This document shows positions 9,142 to 16,870 of a DNA stretch of 64,000 nucleotides, in pieces; position 1 is the first letter of the stretch; each line of letters starts with the position of its first letter. A program made the translations under genes and the position numbers. Under the pieces are notes generated by a model. The model was given only the letters and a program-made list of their open reading frames with translations, did no database searches and had not been told where the DNA came from. The stretch lies in assembly GCF_030317115.1 (NCBI RefSeq), contig NZ_JASZYF010000011.1, positions 124,001-188,000 on the forward strand. The letters run 5' to 3'. Origin of the DNA: Variovorax gracilis. GTDB taxonomy: Bacteria > Pseudomonadota > Gammaproteobacteria > Burkholderiales > Burkholderiaceae_C.

Positions 9142-10071
9142 ATGGCCCTGGTGTGCGCCGACTGCAGTATTGCGAATCGCGAAGATGGCAAGTTCTGCAA
9201 GGGTTGTGGACGGCGGTTGAACGTCGCGGTCCCCGTTTCCGTGCCGGCGCCCCGACGTGTCGCGGTAACTGCCGGCACCCTGCCGAACATCGATGACGAG
9301 TGGCCTGCGACGCAGCGCATGGCGTATCACGCCGACGTTGCTTCGGAGCGCCTCTTCGATCCTTTCCTCCCTCCGCCGGCAGCGGCTGGCTCGGCCGGCG
9401 ACACGACGATCGCCCGCCCCCGGAAGGCAACGTCGCCTCCGCTCCCTCCCTCCGCGCTGCCGCCCCGAGGCGTCCGCCGGTCTTCATCCAGGCGCTCGTC
9501 GCGTTCGCTGAAAACCGTCGACAAGCCCCCATCGCTGGCGCGCCGACTCGGCACCTGGAGCGTGCTGATCGCCGTGGTCGTCCTCGTCGCGGTGGGCTGG
9601 GGCTACGTCTACAACTCCCGCAACTCGGCCGTGCCGGCCGTGGCGAAGGAGCTTCCCGCGCCAGCTCCCGTCGAACCGGCAGCAGCGCCGCCGGCTGCCG
9701 TGCAAGTGGCCGAACCGGTCCAGATCGCACCTGCGCCCGCGCCTGCACCCGTGGCCGAGCCATCGCCTGCCGAGCCCGCGAAGCCCGTCGCCGCGGCGGC
9801 GCCGAAGCCTCGCAAGCCGACATCCGCCGTGGCGCCCGCGCCGGCGCCGGCCGTGGCAGCCGCGCCGGAACCTGCGCCGCAGCCCGCACCGGAGCCTGTG
9901 GCGCTTGCGAATCCGCAGTCGCTATGCGCAGGCCTGAACTTCTTCGCGCGCGCCCGATGCATGGCGGCGCAGTGCGCCAAGGCAGACTACAAGTCGCACG
10001 CGCAGTGCGAGGCCGTCCGACGCCAGCAGCAGATCGACGAAGAGAAGCGCAACCCGACGCTGCTCAACTGA
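9142..10071 (+). CDS. Zinc-ribbon, single-pass membrane protein with Pro/Ala-rich region
   Basis: 309 residues, not recognised as a named family. A zinc ribbon is at the N-terminus (CADC at about 5-8 and CKGC at about 19-22). A basic disordered stretch follows, then one membrane helix (about 135-152, VLIAVVVLVAVGWGYVY) and a long Ala/Pro repeat region typical of a periplasm-spanning linker. The C-terminal block has four cysteines (SLCAGLNFFARARCMAAQC...QC) that could form disulfides. The zinc ribbon would be cytoplasmic and the cysteine block periplasmic. It sits close behind the cyclic-nucleotide-binding gene. Confidence 0.75.
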   Translation: MALVCADCSIANREDGKFCKGCGRRLNVAVPVSVPAPRRVAVTAGTLPNIDDEWPATQRMAYHADVASERLFDPFLPPPAAAGSAGDTTIARPRKATSPPLPPSALPPRGVRRSSSRRSSRSLKTVDKPPSLARRLGTWSVLIAVVVLVAVGWGYVYNSRNSAVPAVAKELPAPAPVEPAAAPPAAVQVAEPVQIAPAPAPAPVAEPSPAEPAKPVAAAAPKPRKPTSAVAPAPAPAVAAAPEPAPQPAPEPVALANPQSLCAGLNFFARARCMAAQCAKADYKSHAQCEAVRRQQQIDEEKRNPTLLN

Positions 10072-10079
10072 TCCGCGGA

Positions 10080-12065
10080 TCAACCCTTCTGCAGCTTGTC
10101 GATCGCCATGGCCAACGCGCCGGGCTTGCCTGACAGCACCAGCGTATCGCCGTCCGCCAGCACCGTGTCGTCGTTGGCGTCGGCCGCCTTGCCGTCGCGG
10201 CGTCGCAGGCTCGCGACGCGCACCCCCAGGGCATGCAAGGCGAGCCGCGCCAGCGGCTGGCCGATCGCGCGGGCACCGTCCGACAGCGTGAAGGTGTTGA
10301 GCCGCTCGTGGTCGACTTCGTCGGCGTTGTCGTCATCGGCGCCGTGGAAGTATCCGCGCAGCAGGTTGTAGCGCGCATCCCGCTGGTCCTGCACCACCCG
10401 GATCACGCGCCGCATCGGCACGCCGACCAGTGCGAGGGCGTGGCTCGCCAGCATCAGCGAACCCTCGATCGCCTCGGGCACCACTTCCGTCGCGCCGGCG
10501 GCCTGCAGTTTCTCCAGATCGCGGTCGTCCTGCGTGCGCACGATCACCGGCACCTGCGGCGCATGGGCACGCGTGTTGGCCAGCACCTTGAGGGCGCCCG
10601 GCACGTCCTGATAGGTCACGACCACCGCGCTGGCGCGCGCCAGGCCGGCCGCCATCAGCGCCTGCAGGCGCGCCGCGTCCCCGAACACCACCGAATCGCC
10701 TGCCGCGGTGGCCTGGCGGACGCGATCCGGGTCCAGGTCCAGCGCCAGGTAGGGGATGCCCTCGCGCTCCAGCACGCGGGCGAGGTTCTGTCCGCAGCGC
10801 CCGTACCCGCAGATGATGACGTGCTGTGCGGTATTGATCGTCTTGCGCGCGATCGTCGTCATCTGCAACGACTGCTGCAGCCAGTCGCTCGCCACCAGCT
10901 TCCGCACGATCCGGTTGCTGTACATGATGATGAAGGGCGTCGACAGCATCGACAGCACCATCGAGGCCAGGACCGGGTTGACCAGCCACTGCGGCAGCAG
11001 ATTCTTCCCCTGGGCCAGCGCCAGCAGCACGAAGCCGAACTCGCCCGCCTGTGCCAGGTAGAGGCCGGTGCGCAGCGAGACGCCGGTGGTTGCACCCAGC
11101 CAGCGGGCCAGTACCGTCACCAGCACGAGCTTGAAGCTCAGGGGCAGCAAGAGCAGCACGGCGACCAGCAACCAGCGGTCCACGACGACGTGCCAATCGA
11201 GCGACATCCCGATCGTGATGAAGAAGAGCCCCAGCAGCACGTCGTGAAAGGGCCGGATGTCCGTTTCCACCTGGTGCTTGAACTCCGTCTCCGACACCAG
11301 CATGCCGGCGACGAACGCGCCCAGCGCCAGGCTCAGCCCCGCCAGCTCGGTGAGCCATGCCAGCCCCAGCGTGACCAGCAGCAGGTTGAGCATGAACAGC
11401 TCCTCGCTGCGCCGCCGCGCGACGAGCGTCAACCACCAGCGCATCACGCGAGGCCCGCCGTACAGCAGGACCGCGATCAGGAAGGTGGCCTTCAGCAGCG
11501 CGAAGCCCAGTGCTTTCAGAAGCGTTTCCGGTGGCGCGCCGAGTGCGGGAATCAGCACCAGCAAGGGCACCACTGCGAGATCCTGGAACAGCAGCACGCC
11601 CATCACGCGCTTGCCGTGCTCGCTGTCGAGTTCGAGGCGTTCCGCCATCAGCTTGACGACGATCGCGGTGCTGCTCATCGTGAGCGCGCCGGACAGCACG
11701 AACGCGGTCTTCCAGCCCAGGCGCCAGCTCGGTGGCAACCAGTGGGCGATCAGCAATGCGCCGGCCATCGCGATCCCGATGGTCAGCATCACCTGAAGCA
11801 GGCCCAGGCCGAACACGTGCTTGCGCATGGTCCGCAGCTTGGGCAGGCTGAATTCCAGCCCGATCACGAACATCAGGAAAACGACGCCGAACTCGCCCAG
11901 GTGCTGGATGCCCTCGGAGTTCTGGGCGAGGGCGAATGCGTGCGGTCCGATCAGCACGCCGGCCGACAGGTAGCCCAGCATCGGCGGCAGCTTGAAGTAG
12001 CGGCACACGACCACGCCGATCACCGCAGCCAGCAAATACATCAGCGTGAGATCGAGCGAGGACAT
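10080..12065 (-). CDS. Kef-type cation:proton antiporter (CPA2 family)
   Basis: 661-residue inner-membrane antiporter of the KefB/KefC/YbaL type, probably exchanging K+ or Na+ for H+. About 12 membrane helices span residues 5-385. A TrkA-N Rossmann domain follows (HVIICGYGRCGQNLARVLE), then a TrkA-C domain at the C-terminus (ARAIGQPLARLALHALGVRV). The start at 12065 (MSSLDLTLMYLLAA) is the family N-terminus; the frame stays open far upstream over kdsD, but that is a high-GC shadow. It is divergent from kdsD. Confidence 0.92.
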   Translation of the reverse strand: MSSLDLTLMYLLAAVIGVVVCRYFKLPPMLGYLSAGVLIGPHAFALAQNSEGIQHLGEFGVVFLMFVIGLEFSLPKLRTMRKHVFGLGLLQVMLTIGIAMAGALLIAHWLPPSWRLGWKTAFVLSGALTMSSTAIVVKLMAERLELDSEHGKRVMGVLLFQDLAVVPLLVLIPALGAPPETLLKALGFALLKATFLIAVLLYGGPRVMRWWLTLVARRRSEELFMLNLLLVTLGLAWLTELAGLSLALGAFVAGMLVSETEFKHQVETDIRPFHDVLLGLFFITIGMSLDWHVVVDRWLLVAVLLLLPLSFKLVLVTVLARWLGATTGVSLRTGLYLAQAGEFGFVLLALAQGKNLLPQWLVNPVLASMVLSMLSTPFIIMYSNRIVRKLVASDWLQQSLQMTTIARKTINTAQHVIICGYGRCGQNLARVLEREGIPYLALDLDPDRVRQATAAGDSVVFGDAARLQALMAAGLARASAVVVTYQDVPGALKVLANTRAHAPQVPVIVRTQDDRDLEKLQAAGATEVVPEAIEGSLMLASHALALVGVPMRRVIRVVQDQRDARYNLLRGYFHGADDDNADEVDHERLNTFTLSDGARAIGQPLARLALHALGVRVASLRRRDGKAADANDDTVLADGDTLVLSGKPGALAMAIDKLQKG

Positions 12066-12140
12066 GCGCGATGCTACTGAATGTTCTCCGCGCTTTGCGC
12101 CCAAAGTGTGCGCCCCAGCCCTGCCCGATAAAATCCGTCG

Positions 12141-13142
12141 ATGAGCTCCCGCCCTGACCTGGCCTCCACGGCCGAACCCGACGCGATGCTCGCGCGGGCG
12201 CGTATCACCTTCGACATCGAGGCTGCGGCCGTACTCGGCCTCAAGCAGCGTGTCGGGCCGAGCTTCGTCGAGGCCGTCCGCAAGATCCTCGACGTGCGCG
12301 GGCGCGTGGTCGTCATGGGCATGGGCAAGAGCGGGCACGTGGGACGCAAGATCGCCGCCACCCTTGCGTCGACCGGCACGCCGGCCATGTTCGTGCATCC
12401 CGCCGAAGCGAGCCACGGCGATCTCGGCATGATCAAGGCGGTCGACCTCGTGCTGGCGATCTCCAACAGCGGCGAGGTCGAGGAACTCACCGTCATCCTT
12501 CCCGTCGTCAAGCGCCAGGGCGTGCCCCTGATCGCCATGACCGGCGGCGCCGACTCCACGCTGGCACGCCATGCGGACATCGTGCTGGACAGCGGCGTCG
12601 AGAAGGAGGCCTGCCCACTCAACCTCGCGCCTACTGCGAGCACGACGGCGCAGATGGCCCTCGGCGATGCGCTCGCCGTCGCATTGCTCGACGCGCGCGG
12701 CTTCGGCACCGAGGACTTCGCCCGCTCGCATCCCGGCGGCGCGCTGGGTCGCAAGCTCCTCACGCACGTGAGCGATGTCATGCGCTCCGGCGACGCCGTG
12801 CCGCGTGTCGGACCCGGCGCCAGCCTCAGCGAGCTGATGCGCGAGATGAGTTCCAAGGGTCTGGGCGCGACCGCGGTGGTCGATCCCGAAGGCCGGGCGA
12901 TCGGCATCTTCACCGACGGCGACCTGCGCCGGCAGATCGAGACGGGCGCCGACCTGCGCGCCCTGACGGCGGGCGACGTGATGCATGCCGGCCCGCGCAC
13001 GCTGCGGGCCGAAGCGCTCGCGGTCGAAGCGGCAGAGCTGATGGAGAAGCACCGCATCACCAGCGTGCTCGTGGTCGACACGGCAGGCATCCTGATCGGG
13101 GCGCTCACCATCAACGACCTGATGCGGGCGAAGGTCATCTGA
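12141..13142 (+). CDS. kdsD: Arabinose-5-phosphate isomerase
   Basis: Converts ribulose 5-phosphate to arabinose 5-phosphate, the first step toward Kdo for lipopolysaccharide. It is 333 residues. The SIS domain (about 40-185) has VVVMGMGKSGHVGRKIAATLASTGTP and AEASHGDLGMI. Two CBS domains follow (about 210-265 and 280-333). The stop overlaps the kdsC start by 1 nt (TGATG). It forms the LPS-precursor operon kdsD-kdsC-lptC. Confidence 0.96.
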   Translation: MSSRPDLASTAEPDAMLARARITFDIEAAAVLGLKQRVGPSFVEAVRKILDVRGRVVVMGMGKSGHVGRKIAATLASTGTPAMFVHPAEASHGDLGMIKAVDLVLAISNSGEVEELTVILPVVKRQGVPLIAMTGGADSTLARHADIVLDSGVEKEACPLNLAPTASTTAQMALGDALAVALLDARGFGTEDFARSHPGGALGRKLLTHVSDVMRSGDAVPRVGPGASLSELMREMSSKGLGATAVVDPEGRAIGIFTDGDLRRQIETGADLRALTAGDVMHAGPRTLRAEALAVEAAELMEKHRITSVLVVDTAGILIGALTINDLMRAKVI

Positions 13143-13690
13143 TGCCCATCGAATTCAAGGCGGAGACCTTGCTCGCCGCGCAGGACGTGCGAGTCGCGTT
13201 CTTCGACGTCGACGGCGTGCTGACCGATGGCGGCGTGTACTTCAGCGAGCACGGCGAAACGCTCAAGCGCTTCAGCATCCTGGACGGCTACGGCCTCAAG
13301 CTGCTCCGCCTCGCGGGCATTACGCCGGCGGTCATCACCGGGCGAGACTCGAAGCCGCTGCGCGTGCGCCTCCAGGCGCTCGGCATCGAGCATGTGCGCT
13401 ATGGCACGGAGGACAAGCTGCCGGCCGCGGAAGCCATGCTTGCGCTGCTGGGCCTGAGCTGGACGCAGGCCGCAGCCATCGGCGACGATTGGCCTGACCT
13501 GCCCGTGCTGGCCCGCGCGGGCTTTGCCGCCGCGCCCGCCAACGCGCACGCCGAAGTGCGCGCCATCGCACACCATGTGACGGCGGCACGCGGCGGTGAA
13601 GGTGCCGCACGCGAGTTCTGCGATCTGTTGCTGACCGCCGGCGGCCACTACCGTCGGTTGCTGGATGCCGCGCGGGGCCTGCCCGCATGA
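13142..13690 (+). CDS. kdsC: 3-deoxy-manno-octulosonate-8-phosphatase
   Basis: HAD-superfamily phosphatase that removes phosphate from Kdo-8-phosphate. It is 182 residues, the family length. The catalytic motif FFDVDGVLTDG is at about 20-30, ITGRDS supplies motif II, and AAIGDDWPDLPVL supplies motif III/IV. It overlaps kdsD at the start and lptC at the end (ATGA), indicating one operon. Confidence 0.96.
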   Translation: MPIEFKAETLLAAQDVRVAFFDVDGVLTDGGVYFSEHGETLKRFSILDGYGLKLLRLAGITPAVITGRDSKPLRVRLQALGIEHVRYGTEDKLPAAEAMLALLGLSWTQAAAIGDDWPDLPVLARAGFAAAPANAHAEVRAIAHHVTAARGGEGAAREFCDLLLTAGGHYRRLLDAARGLPA

Positions 13691-14328
13691 AGTCGGCCTG
13701 GAGCCTGGTGCGCGTCGGATTCGATCGCGCAACGATGTACCTGCCGCTCATCCTGATGGCGGCGCTGGCTTTGGGCACCTACTGGCTGGTGCGCAGCGCA
13801 CCCAAGCTGCTCGAGCCTGCAGCCAAGGAGGCGCCGACGCACGAGCCCGACTTCTTCATGCGCAATTTCGTGGTCAAGAACTTCCTGCCGAACGGTGAGC
13901 TGAGCAGCGAACTGTTCGGCAAGGAGGGCCGCCACTATCCAGACACCGACACGCTCGAAGTCGACGATGTGCGGTGGCGCGCCATTTCCGAGGAAGGGCT
14001 GATCACGCACGGGTCCGCGAAGCGCGGCCTTTCCAACGGCGACGGCAGCGAAATCCAGCTCTTCGGCGACGCCGTCATCATTCGCGACGCGGCGAAGACC
14101 CCCGATGGCAAGCCGGTGCCGCGCCTGGAGTTCCGCGGCGAGTTCCTGCACGCCTTCCTGGACACCGAGCGCGTGAAATCGCACAAGCCGGTCACGCTCA
14201 TACGCGGAACTGACCAGTTCACCGCGAATTCCATGGACTACGACAGCATCACGGGCATCGCGAATCTGCAGGGGCGCGTGCATGGCGTGCTGATGCCGCG
14301 CGCGGCGGCACCAGGAGAAAAGCGCTGA
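13687..14328 (+). CDS. lptC: LPS export ABC transporter periplasmic protein LptC
   Basis: Bitopic inner-membrane protein that passes lipopolysaccharide from LptBFG to LptA. It is 213 residues with one N-terminal membrane anchor (about 14-35, YLPLILMAALALGTYWLV) and a periplasmic beta-jellyroll recognisable from PDFFMRNFVVKNFLPNGELSSEL onward. It overlaps kdsC by 4 nt. The next gene is an SDR, so lptA, lptB and rpoN, frequent neighbours, are not adjacent. Confidence 0.93.
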   Translation: MKSAWSLVRVGFDRATMYLPLILMAALALGTYWLVRSAPKLLEPAAKEAPTHEPDFFMRNFVVKNFLPNGELSSELFGKEGRHYPDTDTLEVDDVRWRAISEEGLITHGSAKRGLSNGDGSEIQLFGDAVIIRDAAKTPDGKPVPRLEFRGEFLHAFLDTERVKSHKPVTLIRGTDQFTANSMDYDSITGIANLQGRVHGVLMPRAAAPGEKR

Positions 14329-15137
14329 CGAACGACACCCTTCAGGAAAAGCCGCGCGCGAGACCCCTGGCTTTCATCACCGGCGCATCGAGCGGCATCG
14401 GCCAGGCGCTGGCGGCGCGCTTTCACGATGCCGGCTACGACCTGGCGCTGGTAGCGCGGCGCACGGCGGAGATCGAGGCGTGGGCGAGGTCCCGGCGGGT
14501 CGATGCGGACCGATACCTGATCTACAGCGCCGATGTCGCCGTGATCGACAGCATCGTGGCGGCCGGCGCTGCCTGCATCGCACAGCAGGGCGTGCCCGAC
14601 GTGGTGATCGCCAATGCCGGCATCAGCGTCGGCATGGACACTGCCGAACGCGATGATCTCGATGTGCTCGCACGGACATTGGCCATCAACAACATCGGGC
14701 TGGCCGCGACCTTCCACCCCTTCATCGCCGGCATGACGGCCCGGGGAAGCGGCCGACTGGTCGGTATTGGCAGCGTCGCGTCCATCCGTGGGCTGCCCGG
14801 ACACGGCGCGTATTGCGCGAGCAAGGCCGGAGTGGTCGCTTACTGCGAAAGCCTTCGCGGCGAACTGCGCTCGAGCGGCGTCAAGGTCGTGACGATCTGC
14901 CCGGGCTACGTCGACACGCCGCTGACGCAGGGCAACCGCTACGGAATGCCCTTCCTGATGCAACCCGCCGATTTCGCCGACCGGGCATTCCGTGCGATCG
15001 ACTCTGGCGCAAGCTACCGGGTGATTCCCTGGCAGATGGGCGTCGTCGCGAAGATCATGCGCCTCCTGCCGAATGCCCTGTTCGATCAGGCAGTGAAAGG
15101 CCGGGGACGAAAGCGGCGGGCCGGAGAAGTGGCCTGA
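14325..15137 (+). CDS. Short-chain dehydrogenase/reductase, apparent CTG start
   Basis: NAD(P)-dependent oxidoreductase of unknown substrate, 270 residues. The cofactor motif TGASSGIGQAL lies near residues 20-30, NAG follows at about 95, and the active site is Ser (GSVASIRG) with YCASK. No ATG, GTG or TTG precedes the cofactor motif in frame; the first ATG (14541) would remove it. A CTG at 14325 sits 6 nt after AGGAGA and overlaps the lptC stop as CTGA, in the place where an ATGA overlap would be expected. The start is inferred from this. Confidence 0.88.
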   Translation: MTNDTLQEKPRARPLAFITGASSGIGQALAARFHDAGYDLALVARRTAEIEAWARSRRVDADRYLIYSADVAVIDSIVAAGAACIAQQGVPDVVIANAGISVGMDTAERDDLDVLARTLAINNIGLAATFHPFIAGMTARGSGRLVGIGSVASIRGLPGHGAYCASKAGVVAYCESLRGELRSSGVKVVTICPGYVDTPLTQGNRYGMPFLMQPADFADRAFRAIDSGASYRVIPWQMGVVAKIMRLLPNALFDQAVKGRGRKRRAGEVA

Positions 15138-15164
15138 GCGACTGTCAGCGGTGATCGACCATGA

Positions 15165-15190
15165 AAAAAGGCTCCCAAGGGAGCCTTTTT
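15165..15190. terminator. Bidirectional terminator between SDR and RNA-binding gene
   Basis: Perfect stem AAAAAGGCTCCC / GGGAGCCTTTTT with a two-base turn. It carries an A-run on one side and a T-run on the other, so it can stop both convergent transcripts. Confidence 0.88.
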
Positions 15191-15221
15191 GTCGTGAGTT
15201 CCGTTCTTGCGCGGGTTCGGT

Positions 15222-15746
15222 TCAATAGCCGCTGTTGCCGCCATTGCCGCCACCGTAACCGCCGCGACCACCGCCGCCGCCACGCGGGCCAGCGCCGTAG
15301 GGGCTGCGGAAACCGCCGTCGCCACCACCGCCACCGCTGCGACCGCCGCCGCCACCACCGTAGCCGCCACCGCCGCCGCCGTAACCACCGCCACCGCCGC
15401 TGCGACCACCGCCGCCGCCGCCGTAGCCGCCGCCACCACCGCCGTAACCACCACCGCCGCCGCCGTAGCCGCCGCCACCGCTGCGCGGGGGACGTGCTTC
15501 CATCGGGCGTGCTTCATTCACGACCACGCTGCGGCCGCCCAGAGGCTGGCCGTTCATGCCATTGATGGCTGCTTGTGCTTCCGCATCGCTGCCCATTTCG
15601 ACGAAACCAAAGCCCTTGGAGCGGCCTGTGTCGCGCTCCATCATGACCTTGGCGCTCGTCACGGCACCGAATTGCCCGAAGGCTTGCTCGAGATCACCGT
15701 CACGTACCGAGTAAGGCAGGTTACCGACGTACAGTTTGTTGCCCAT
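15222..15746 (-). CDS. RRM-domain RNA-binding protein with glycine-rich tail
   Basis: 174 residues. One RNA-recognition motif fills residues 1-80, with RNP2 KLYVGNLPY and RNP1 KGFGFVEM. The rest is a low-complexity GGGGYGGGG tail with scattered Tyr, Arg and Ser. This resembles cyanobacterial and proteobacterial Rbp proteins and glycine-rich eukaryotic hnRNPs, and probably serves as an RNA chaperone, perhaps in cold stress. The ATG at 15746 follows TAGGAGT at good spacing. The tail DNA is a trinucleotide-like repeat prone to length change. Confidence 0.92.
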   Translation of the reverse strand: MGNKLYVGNLPYSVRDGDLEQAFGQFGAVTSAKVMMERDTGRSKGFGFVEMGSDAEAQAAINGMNGQPLGGRSVVVNEARPMEARPPRSGGGGYGGGGGGYGGGGGGYGGGGGGRSGGGGGYGGGGGGYGGGGGGRSGGGGGDGGFRSPYGAGPRGGGGGRGGYGGGNGGNSGY

Positions 15747-15960
15747 CAAGGGACTCCTATAAACACATCAAGAAAAGCGATGGAGTCCCGAGAGCACTGC
15801 TCCACGGAAGAATCCGCCGAGCTGCGCGAAACTGACCGATCACCGAATCGCCCCCACCAGAATTTGAAGGGAGGCTCGCGCATTATGGGTGAAATACGGG
15901 AAGCGCAAGTAGGAATTTGCCCCCACGCTCGCCACCCTCCAAATATTCTTGATGTTGGCG
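15747..15960. other. Intergenic region upstream of the RRM gene
   Basis: About 210 bp between the RRM start and the manganese riboswitch promoter. It contains the ribosome site of the RRM gene (TAGGAGT on the minus strand) and probably its promoter and a long 5' leader. I see no ORF with coding character and no further repeat. Confidence 0.4.
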
Positions 15961-15989
15961 CACACTTACTTCACCACTCGCCGGTACGC

Positions 15990-16187
15990 TACAATCCGGG
16001 AGTCATTGGGGAGTAGCCGCCTTCCATCGCGAGAAGGGTTTGCGTCAACAGACTTGTCTTGTCCTCGTGCAAGACATGGCGCAGACAGTGTCCAGCCTGG
16101 CGAGACCTTTGACCGCGCGACTTCGGGATTCGGCCGAAGGTGTCGTGCGGTCAATTGCGTCCTTCGGCCGTCGGAATCCCTTTTTTC
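15990..16187 (+). ncRNA. yybP-ykoY manganese riboswitch with terminator platform
   Basis: The promoter -10 TACAAT is at 15990-15995. The leader carries the yybP-ykoY hallmarks in order: GGGGAGTAG (16008-16016), GCGTCAACA (16042-16050), a GTCTTG/CAAGAC hairpin (16056-16075) and CGAGACC (16101-16107). A long stem then pairs GGGATTC-GGCCGAAGG (16125-16140) with 16161-16180 and runs into TTTTTT, directly before the start codon. The left arm can alternatively fold as CTTCGG/CCGAAG (16121-16139), a possible antiterminator. Mn2+ sensing is inferred from the class and from the gene it controls. Confidence 0.88.
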
Positions 16188-16754
16188 ATGGAAGCTTTCT
16201 TCATTGCAACCGGCGTGGTCGCGCTCGCCGAAATGGGCGACAAGACCCAGCTCCTCTCCCTCGTGCTCGCCGCACGGTTCCGCAAGCCCTGGCCGATCGT
16301 CCTCGGCATCTTCGCGGCCACGGTCCTGAACCACGCGCTCGCGGGCGCGGTCGGCAACTGGGTCACGCACTTCCTCGGGCCTGACGTGCTGCGATGGATC
16401 CTCGGCGGGTCCTTCATCGCCATGGCGCTCTGGATGCTGATTCCCGACAAGCTCGATGACGACGACCTGCCCAAGTCCTCGCATTTCGGCGTGTTCGGCA
16501 CCACCCTCGTCGCCTTCTTCCTCGCGGAAATGGGCGACAAGACGCAGATCGCCACCGTGATGCTCGCGGCCCGCTATGTCGACGCGTATGTGTGGGTGGT
16601 CCTCGGCACCACGCTCGGCATGATGCTGGCCAACGCGCCCGTCGTGTGGCTGGGCGAGCGCATCGTGAAGCGCGTGCCGATCCGCCTCGTCCACAGCATC
16701 TCCGCCGTGATCTTCCTGGTGCTCGGCGTGGCTGCGTTGATCGGCTGGGGTTGA
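16188..16754 (+). CDS. UPF0016/GDT1-family cation transporter (Mn2+ export likely)
   Basis: 188-residue inner-membrane protein with six helices in two repeats, each carrying the family signature E-x-G-D-K-T (AEMGDKTQLLS near residue 15 and AEMGDKTQIAT near 115). Family members export Mn2+ or exchange Ca2+/Mn2+ for H+; the bacterial relative MneA exports Mn2+. The manganese riboswitch immediately upstream supports that role. The ATG at 16188 comes directly after the T-run of the leader terminator, and the only GGAA lies inside the hairpin, so translation may also be gated. Confidence 0.92.
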   Translation: MEAFFIATGVVALAEMGDKTQLLSLVLAARFRKPWPIVLGIFAATVLNHALAGAVGNWVTHFLGPDVLRWILGGSFIAMALWMLIPDKLDDDDLPKSSHFGVFGTTLVAFFLAEMGDKTQIATVMLAARYVDAYVWVVLGTTLGMMLANAPVVWLGERIVKRVPIRLVHSISAVIFLVLGVAALIGWG

Positions 16755-16766
16755 CCGGCATATACT
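16737..16766 (+). promoter_or_regulatory. metX promoter
   Basis: TTGATC (16737-16742) and TATACT (16761-16766) have an 18-bp spacer. The promoter overlaps the end of the upstream transporter gene and starts RNA just ahead of the SAM-II riboswitch. Confidence 0.6.
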
Positions 16767-16772
16767 TCCAGG

Positions 16773-16865
16773 ACGCGCCGATTTGCTCCAGCTTGCGGGC
16801 GCTTAACAAATGCAGCTAAAGACGGATGCCCGACCCGGCTCGTTTTTGGCGAGGCCGGGTTTTTT
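16773..16865 (+). ncRNA. SAM-II riboswitch and terminator upstream of metX
   Basis: The aptamer (16774-16822) matches the SAM-II pseudoknot core: GCGCC-GATTTG, then CTTGC, the pairing strand GGCGC, and AAATGCAGCTAAAG. This order is nearly the same as the structurally solved SAM-II RNA as I recall it. It is followed by a terminator with ACCCGGCTCG (16833-16842) paired to CGAGGCCGGGT (16850-16860) and TTTTT to 16865. High S-adenosylmethionine would be expected to shut off metX. The class is seen from sequence; the direction of control is inferred. Confidence 0.85.
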
Positions 16866-16870
16866 CATTC

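Noticed and set aside
10233..12080. Plus-strand frame of about 615 codons opposite the Kef-type gene
   Set aside because: Gln/His/Arg-rich antisense of a clear membrane transporter.
14541..15137. SDR starting at the first ATG (14541)
   Set aside because: This would delete the TGASSGIG cofactor-binding motif, which is encoded upstream in the same frame.
15222..15500. Short-period repeats that could suggest a CRISPR or satellite array
   Set aside because: They encode the GGGGYGGGG tail of the RRM protein, with no unique spacers between units.
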